A stretch of 10,385 bases of DNA, taken from Luminiphilus sp. Lineage in GTDB: Bacteria; Pseudomonadota; Gammaproteobacteria; Pseudomonadales; Halieaceae. The notes beneath the pieces were generated by a model, which saw nothing but the letters and a program-made list of their open reading frames with translations, was not told the origin of the DNA and made no database searches. The position numbers and the translations under genes are program-made. Positions 6,155 to 10,385 of this stretch are shown here, piece after piece; the first letter of the stretch is position 1, and each line of letters begins with the position of its first letter. The DNA lies in assembly GCA_022425845.1 (NCBI GenBank), contig JAKMEU010000232.1, forward strand, positions 1 to 10,385. The letters are read 5' to 3'.

Positions 6155-6171
6155 TGCAGATACCGTGCCAA
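6155..6171 (-). promoter_or_regulatory. Sigma-54 (RpoN) promoter upstream of flhF
   Basis: On the minus strand TTGGCACG, four bases, then CTGCA gives the exact GG-N10-GC spacing (GG at 6169-6168, GC at 6157-6156) and the full -24 consensus. Transcription would start near 6144, about 50 bases before the flhF ATG. It begins at the base next to the flhA stop codon, in the only sizeable gap between flhB and flhF. Sigma-54 control of flhF through FleQ is known in Pseudomonas. It would drive flhF-fleN-fliA. Confidence 0.87.
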
Positions 6172-8253
6172 TCAGGCATTACCGCCCACTGTGGTGACCA
6201 CGCGGATGCTTTTATCGGCGGGGACCTCCTCATAGGCAAGAATGTAGAAATTGTTCATCCGGCCCCGGAGTAAACGGGACAGGAAGGTGCGGATCAGGCC
6301 TGATACCAACAGCACGGGACCGGCCCCCTCACTCTCCATGCGCGTTGCGGCATCACCGATGCTGCGTACCAGGTTGTCGAGCAGGTTGGGCTCAACAATG
6401 CCGCGATTTTGCTGCAGCGACTGACCAATCATCTGTTCGAGCTGCGCGTCCAGCACCATCACGGGAAGCTCATTGCTCATACCGTTGACTGACTGGAAGA
6501 TAGAGGCACCAAGCGCCACCCTGACCGAGGCGGTCAAACCATCGGGATCCGTATCGGGCCCCCGGTGGCTGGCGAGGGTCTCAGCAATGGTCCGCATATC
6601 CCGAATGGGCACACCCTCCTCGAGCAGGTTGTGAACCACGCGGGTAATGTCGGCGAGGCTCATGGTGCCGGGCACCAGGTTTTCCACCAACTTGGGAGAC
6701 GTTTGCTTGAGGCGATCCAGAAGCTGTTGAACGCCATCCTGACCGATCAATTTCTGGGCGTTATTCCTCAGCAATTGACTCAGGTGTGTGGCGATCACGG
6801 TACTGCTGTCAACAACGGTATAACCCGCGGTTTGGGCTGCATCCCGCTGCAGGGGATCAATCCAAAGCGCATCAAGACCGAAAGTAGGATCTTTCGTCTT
6901 AACCCCCTCGATCTCACCAAAGACCTGCCCCGGGTTGATCGCCAGTTCTCGGTCTGGAAATACTTCACCCTCACCCATCGACACCCCATGAACGCTGATG
7001 CGGTACTGGGTGGGTCCGAGATCAAGGTTGTCCCTGATATGCACCGAATCGATGAGGAATCCAAGCTCCTGGGACAGCTTCTTGCGAACGCCTTTAATAC
7101 GGCTGAGCAGGTCGCCACCCTGATTGGTATCGACCAGGGGAATCAGCCGATAGCCCACCTCAAGGCCAATAAGGTCAACCGTGGAGACGTCCTCCCAGCT
7201 GAGATCTGAGCTGCGGGGCTGCTCCGACTCAGGAATCTCAACCTCTTCAACCACCACGTCTTCCGCCAGGGATTGTTGTTTGAGATAACCGGCTACGGCC
7301 AGCAGCAGGGCAAAGGACAGAAAGACCAGGTTGGGCATACCGGGCACGATCCCCATAAGCCCAATAACACCGGCAGCAACAAACAGTACCCTCGGGTTCG
7401 CCGTTAACTGACGCGTCACTTCGGCACTCATGTCCTGTTCGCTGGACATTCGGGTAACGATGATGGCTGTTGCAGTGGACAACAGCATGGATGGGATCTG
7501 GGCAACCAGCCCGTCTCCAATCGTGAGCAGCACATAGTTCTGTGCGGCCGTCCCGGCATCAAGATTATGCTGCAGCGTACCGATGGCAAAACCACCGATA
7601 ATATTGATAAACAGGATGAGAATGCCGGCGACCGCGTCGCCACGAACAAACTTCGATGCGCCATCCATGGCACCGTAGAACTCTGACTCGGCACCAATAC
7701 GCTCCCGCCGTTCGATCGCATCCTGCTGCGAGATCAGTCCGGCGTTCAGGTCAGCGTCTATGGCCATTTGCTTGCCCGGCATGGCATCCAGGGTAAAGCG
7801 GGCGGTGACTTCTGACACCCGGCCGGCACCCTTGGTGACCACCACAAAGTTGATCACCACCAGAATGGTGAACAGCACCAGACCCACCGCGAAACTGCCC
7901 CCCACTACAAACTCTCCAAAGGCTTCGATCACCTGTCCAGCGGCGCCAGGACCGGTATGGCCGTTGAGCAAGACAATCCGTGTGGAAGCTACGTTGAGGC
8001 CCAGCCGCATCAAGGTTGCGATCAGCAGCACGGTGGGGAAGACACCAAAATCGAGGGGTCTTGTGGCATAGATCGATGCCATCAGGACAATGATGGACAA
8101 CGCTATGTTGAAGGTGAAAAGAATGTCCAGCGCCGTAGGGGGTAGCGGCAGCACAATCATTGCCAGCATCAGCAACATCATTGCCGGCGTGCCCAGCCCC
8201 GTCAGAACTGACGCAAAACCCTGGGGAGGTGCGGTTGCCACATTAGTCGCCAT
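6172..8253 (-). CDS. flhA: Flagellar type III export gate protein FlhA
   Basis: Large membrane component of the flagellar export gate. It forms a nine-subunit ring that receives substrates and chaperones and helps couple proton motive force to secretion. At 693 residues it matches the family (E. coli about 692). The N-terminal half has about eight membrane helices (near 22-40, 43-62, 70-88, 113-138, 205-225, 241-262, 288-303, 305-324). The signature FHIPEP region is at about 143-173 (GRVSEVTARFTLDAMPGKQ, DADLNAGL). D206 in VRGDAVAG corresponds to the essential Asp208 of Salmonella FlhA. A linker (about 325-365) leads into the cytosolic docking domain. The ATG lies inside the flhB 3' end (11-base overlap) and has AAGGAG seven bases upstream. 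No defect is seen. Confidence 0.97.
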   Translation of the reverse strand: MATNVATAPPQGFASVLTGLGTPAMMLLMLAMIVLPLPPTALDILFTFNIALSIIVLMASIYATRPLDFGVFPTVLLIATLMRLGLNVASTRIVLLNGHTGPGAAGQVIEAFGEFVVGGSFAVGLVLFTILVVINFVVVTKGAGRVSEVTARFTLDAMPGKQMAIDADLNAGLISQQDAIERRERIGAESEFYGAMDGASKFVRGDAVAGILILFINIIGGFAIGTLQHNLDAGTAAQNYVLLTIGDGLVAQIPSMLLSTATAIIVTRMSSEQDMSAEVTRQLTANPRVLFVAAGVIGLMGIVPGMPNLVFLSFALLLAVAGYLKQQSLAEDVVVEEVEIPESEQPRSSDLSWEDVSTVDLIGLEVGYRLIPLVDTNQGGDLLSRIKGVRKKLSQELGFLIDSVHIRDNLDLGPTQYRISVHGVSMGEGEVFPDRELAINPGQVFGEIEGVKTKDPTFGLDALWIDPLQRDAAQTAGYTVVDSSTVIATHLSQLLRNNAQKLIGQDGVQQLLDRLKQTSPKLVENLVPGTMSLADITRVVHNLLEEGVPIRDMRTIAETLASHRGPDTDPDGLTASVRVALGASIFQSVNGMSNELPVMVLDAQLEQMIGQSLQQNRGIVEPNLLDNLVRSIGDAATRMESEGAGPVLLVSGLIRTFLSRLLRGRMNNFYILAYEEVPADKSIRVVTTVGGNA

Positions 8254-9397
8254 CGTTCAGCTCCTTGTCCATGATGTCGGCATATTCCTCGGGTAAATCG
8301 ATCGCGCTGGGGCGCGGTATGTAGTCGGTAGCCGAGGCCTTGCGCAGGTGGAATACATACGCCAGTACCCGAGCCACGGCGAGAAACAAGTTGCCGGGAA
8401 TCTCGTCGCCCACTTCGGTACTGGCATAAATGGCCCGCGCCAGCGGCGGTTCTTCATAAATCAAAACGTCATTGGCGCGGGCGATATGCCGAATCTGCAT
8501 AGCCATCAGATCAGCGCCTTTGGCAACAACCTGGGGTGCCGTGGAACCCGACTGGTCGTATTTCAGGGCAACCGAGAAGTGCGTGGGGTTGGTAATCACC
8601 ACATCCGCCGTGGGCACATCGGCGAGCATGCGGCGATCGGCAATCTCGCGCTGCTTTTGGCGCACCTTGCCCTTGACCTCGGGATTACCGTCGGTCTCTT
8701 TCATCTCGTCCTTAACTTCCTGCTTGGTCATGCGCAGCTTTCTGTTGTGGTCCCAAAGCTGGAACGGCACATCGATGGCAACCACCAAGACAAGGCTGGA
8801 GGACAGCAGGATGAGTGTCAGCATGATCATCCGACCCGCCTGAGCAATACCCTCGCCCACCGGCATGGCAATCAGGCCCATGACCCGATCCTCGAATGCC
8901 AGCAGCACCAGGGCGGCCACACCCGAGACCAAAAAAAACTTCATCAGGCTTTTGACAAGCTCTACAAGGGATTTACGGGAAAAAATACGCCCCAGCCCCT
9001 TGATGGGGTCGAGCTTGTCGAGTCCAGGCGTCATAGATTGCAGGGAAAAAATCAGTCCCCCCATCGAAGCGGGGCCCAACAGGGCGACCACGACAGTCAG
9101 GGCCAGGAAAGGCACGATCATCTCAAGGCCGGATAGCAGGCTATAGCCCAAGAAAGCACCGACCTCCCCCGTAGTCTTCATCGTGGTGGTCGCTGGCGTG
9201 AGGGCTCCAGTAAAAAGGCGGGTGACCGCATCCATCGCCATCTCTCCCGTCACCCACAGAGCGACGGCGCAGGGCAGAAGCATGAGCAATGTATTCAGCT
9301 CCCGGGATCGCGCGACCTGCCCTTTTTCCCGCGCCTGTTGTAAGCGGCGGGTGGTGGGCTCCTCGGTACGTTCCTGACCTGTCTGCTCTTCAGCCAC
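8243..9397 (-). CDS. flhB: Flagellar export switch protein FlhB
   Basis: Export-gate membrane protein that changes substrate class from rod/hook to filament after autocleavage. It is 384 residues, the normal length. The N-terminus carries the family pattern TEEPTTRRLQQAREKGQVAR, followed by four membrane helices (about 35-55, 85-107, 148-168, 187-210). The cytoplasmic domain starts with LWDHNRKLRMTKQEVKDEMKE and contains the self-cleavage motif NPTH at 270-273 (N269-P270 in Salmonella), intact here. The start is GTG, with AGGGG six bases upstream lying over the fliR stop; the gap to fliR is nine bases. The stop overlaps the flhA start. The FliK-like product at 1-852 would be its expected partner. 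Confidence 0.97.
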   Translation of the reverse strand: MAEEQTGQERTEEPTTRRLQQAREKGQVARSRELNTLLMLLPCAVALWVTGEMAMDAVTRLFTGALTPATTTMKTTGEVGAFLGYSLLSGLEMIVPFLALTVVVALLGPASMGGLIFSLQSMTPGLDKLDPIKGLGRIFSRKSLVELVKSLMKFFLVSGVAALVLLAFEDRVMGLIAMPVGEGIAQAGRMIMLTLILLSSSLVLVVAIDVPFQLWDHNRKLRMTKQEVKDEMKETDGNPEVKGKVRQKQREIADRRMLADVPTADVVITNPTHFSVALKYDQSGSTAPQVVAKGADLMAMQIRHIARANDVLIYEEPPLARAIYASTEVGDEIPGNLFLAVARVLAYVFHLRKASATDYIPRPSAIDLPEEYADIMDKELNDGD

Positions 9398-9406
9398 AGC
9401 AAACCC

Positions 9407-10180
9407 CTACTGAAAGACCGCCGGTGCCTGCATCAGCGCCTGGTCCAGGAATTGGGACAGTGCCGCGATCAGGTTTGGCATATTGATAAAGAGGACAAAG
9501 AAGCCACCCAGCAGGGTCATGGGGAAACCCACTGCAAAAATATTAAGCTGGGGCGCGGTGCGGGTGATGACACCAAAGGTCACGTTGACCATAAGCAATG
9601 CCGCCATGGCGGGAAGCGCCAACGAAATCCCACTGGCAAAGACCTTCCCCCCCAGGGCCGCAACCTCACCAAAACTGGCGACAGGGATCCCCGATAGATT
9701 GGCCGGCAGCAACTGATAACTGTCGATCACCATGGCAATCAAAATAAGATGGCCATTGAGGCTTAGAAAAAGCAAGGTCGCCAAAATCACATACATCTGG
9801 GATAAAACAGGTACCTGGACGCCGTTTTGCGGATCGACAGCCATGGCAAACCCAAGGCCCATGGTCATGGAGACAGCCTGGCCGGCATAGACAACAGCGC
9901 CAAAGACCAGTTGCAGCACGAAACCAATGGCGAAGCCAATGCCCACCTCCCGAATAGCCATCAATAATCCGTTGGCACTGAAGAGGTTATTGGTGGGAGG
10001 CTCGGGCATCAGGGGTGCGGCCAGTGCTGCGACCAACACCGCAAGCAATACGCGAATACGAACCGAGACCCCAGACGCACTGAATACCGGCGCAATGAGT
10101 AGCATGGCGGAAACCCGTAAGAACGGGGCCGCCCAGAGCACCATTTTTTCAAGTATGAGTTCGGCAGGAATCGGTAGCAT
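9407..10180 (-). CDS. fliR: Flagellar export gate protein FliR
   Basis: Hydrophobic export-gate protein; in known systems one FliR assembles with five FliP and four FliQ to make the secretion pore. It has 257 residues (E. coli 261) and about six membrane segments, including WAAPFLRVSAMLLIAPVF near the start, EVGIGFAIGFVLQLVFGAVVY in the middle and a hydrophobic C-terminal region. The family block GQAVSMTMGLGFAMAVDP followed by VPVLSQ is present. ATG 10180 lies three bases after the fliQ stop, so it is translated with fliQ upstream and flhB downstream. No oddity is seen. Confidence 0.96.
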   Translation of the reverse strand: MLPIPAELILEKMVLWAAPFLRVSAMLLIAPVFSASGVSVRIRVLLAVLVAALAAPLMPEPPTNNLFSANGLLMAIREVGIGFAIGFVLQLVFGAVVYAGQAVSMTMGLGFAMAVDPQNGVQVPVLSQMYVILATLLFLSLNGHLILIAMVIDSYQLLPANLSGIPVASFGEVAALGGKVFASGISLALPAMAALLMVNVTFGVITRTAPQLNIFAVGFPMTLLGGFFVLFINMPNLIAALSQFLDQALMQAPAVFQ

Positions 10181-10183
10181 CAG

Positions 10184-10385
10184 TCAACCCACCAATCCCG
10201 GTATATCCATGAAGAGGCGCTGCGCGAAGGTTGTAAGAATGCGCAGCATCCAAGGGCCAATGACAAACAGGGTGACCACCAACGCGAGGAGTTTCGGAAT
10301 GAAGCTCAGGGTCATCTCCTGAATTTGGGTGGCGGCCTGAATCACTCCGATGAAGAGACCCACTGCGAGTGCCGCCCCCAATAAC
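10184..10385 (-). CDS. fliQ: Flagellar export gate protein FliQ (5' end outside window)
   Basis: Small two-helix export-gate protein. The last 66 residues are inside the window; by comparison with the 89-residue E. coli protein about 20 are missing beyond the right edge. The family block LFIGVIQAATQIQEMTLSFI is clear, followed by the second membrane helix (LLALVVTLFVIGPWML) and the C-terminal tail DIPGLVG. The TTG at 10381 is an internal leucine codon, not the start. It precedes fliR by three bases. The usual upstream partners fliP and fliO would be expected just outside the window. Confidence 0.95.
   Translation of the reverse strand, partial: LLGAALAVGLFIGVIQAATQIQEMTLSFIPKLLALVVTLFVIGPWMLRILTTFAQRLFMDIPGLVG

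Noticed and set aside
6565..7209. 214-codon plus-strand ORF opposite flhA
   Set aside because: Fully inside flhA on the opposite strand, with no family pattern or supported start.
8348..9136. 262-codon plus-strand ORF opposite flhB
   Set aside because: It lies entirely antisense to the well-conserved flhB, shows no recognisable domain, and its His/Gln-rich composition is what reverse reading of a GC-rich gene gives.

Overview
The window is a chromosomal flagellar locus from a polar-flagellated gammaproteobacterium, probably a marine one. The gene order fliQ-fliR-flhB-flhA-flhF-fleN(flhG)-fliA is the one found in Pseudomonas, Vibrio and Shewanella type bacteria. The FlhF/FleN pair (pole placement and flagellar number), a PomAB-type and presumably sodium-driven stator, and a strong sigma-54 promoter before flhF all fit that group. 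I cannot name the genus. No mobile element, phage gene, CRISPR array, tRNA or rRNA is visible. Coding density is high and the genes fit tightly together.

Layout, left to right. (1) Bases 1-852, minus strand: a FliK-type hook-length control protein that begins at a probable TTG and runs off the left edge before its stop. (2) 853-992: a 140-base divergent intergenic region. (3) 993-3407, plus strand: pomA, pomB (ATGA overlap), a 112-base gap holding a possible 34-codon small ORF and two short hairpins, then a PilZ-domain protein. (4) 3409-10385, minus strand: read in its own direction, fliQ (5' end outside the window), fliR, flhB, flhA, flhF, fleN, fliA. The pilZ and fliA stop codons face each other with one base between them.

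How the parts work together. FliQ, FliR, FlhB and FlhA are membrane parts of the flagellar type III export gate, and the FliK-like protein probably tells FlhB when the hook is long enough. FlhF and FleN set flagellar position and number, and in related bacteria FleN restrains the sigma-54 activator FleQ. FliA (sigma-28) then switches on late genes. PomA/PomB form the torque-generating stator. A PilZ protein directly after the stator genes suggests cyclic-di-GMP control of the motor.

Most of the window is conserved flagellar machinery. The points worth a second look are: an FlhF whose P-loop is intact but whose other GTPase motifs look degenerate; the stator-linked PilZ protein with a helical insertion between its two ligand-binding motifs; a small ORF lying in frame with pilZ and separated from it by one TGA; and a near-perfect sigma-54 promoter lying directly against the flhA stop codon.
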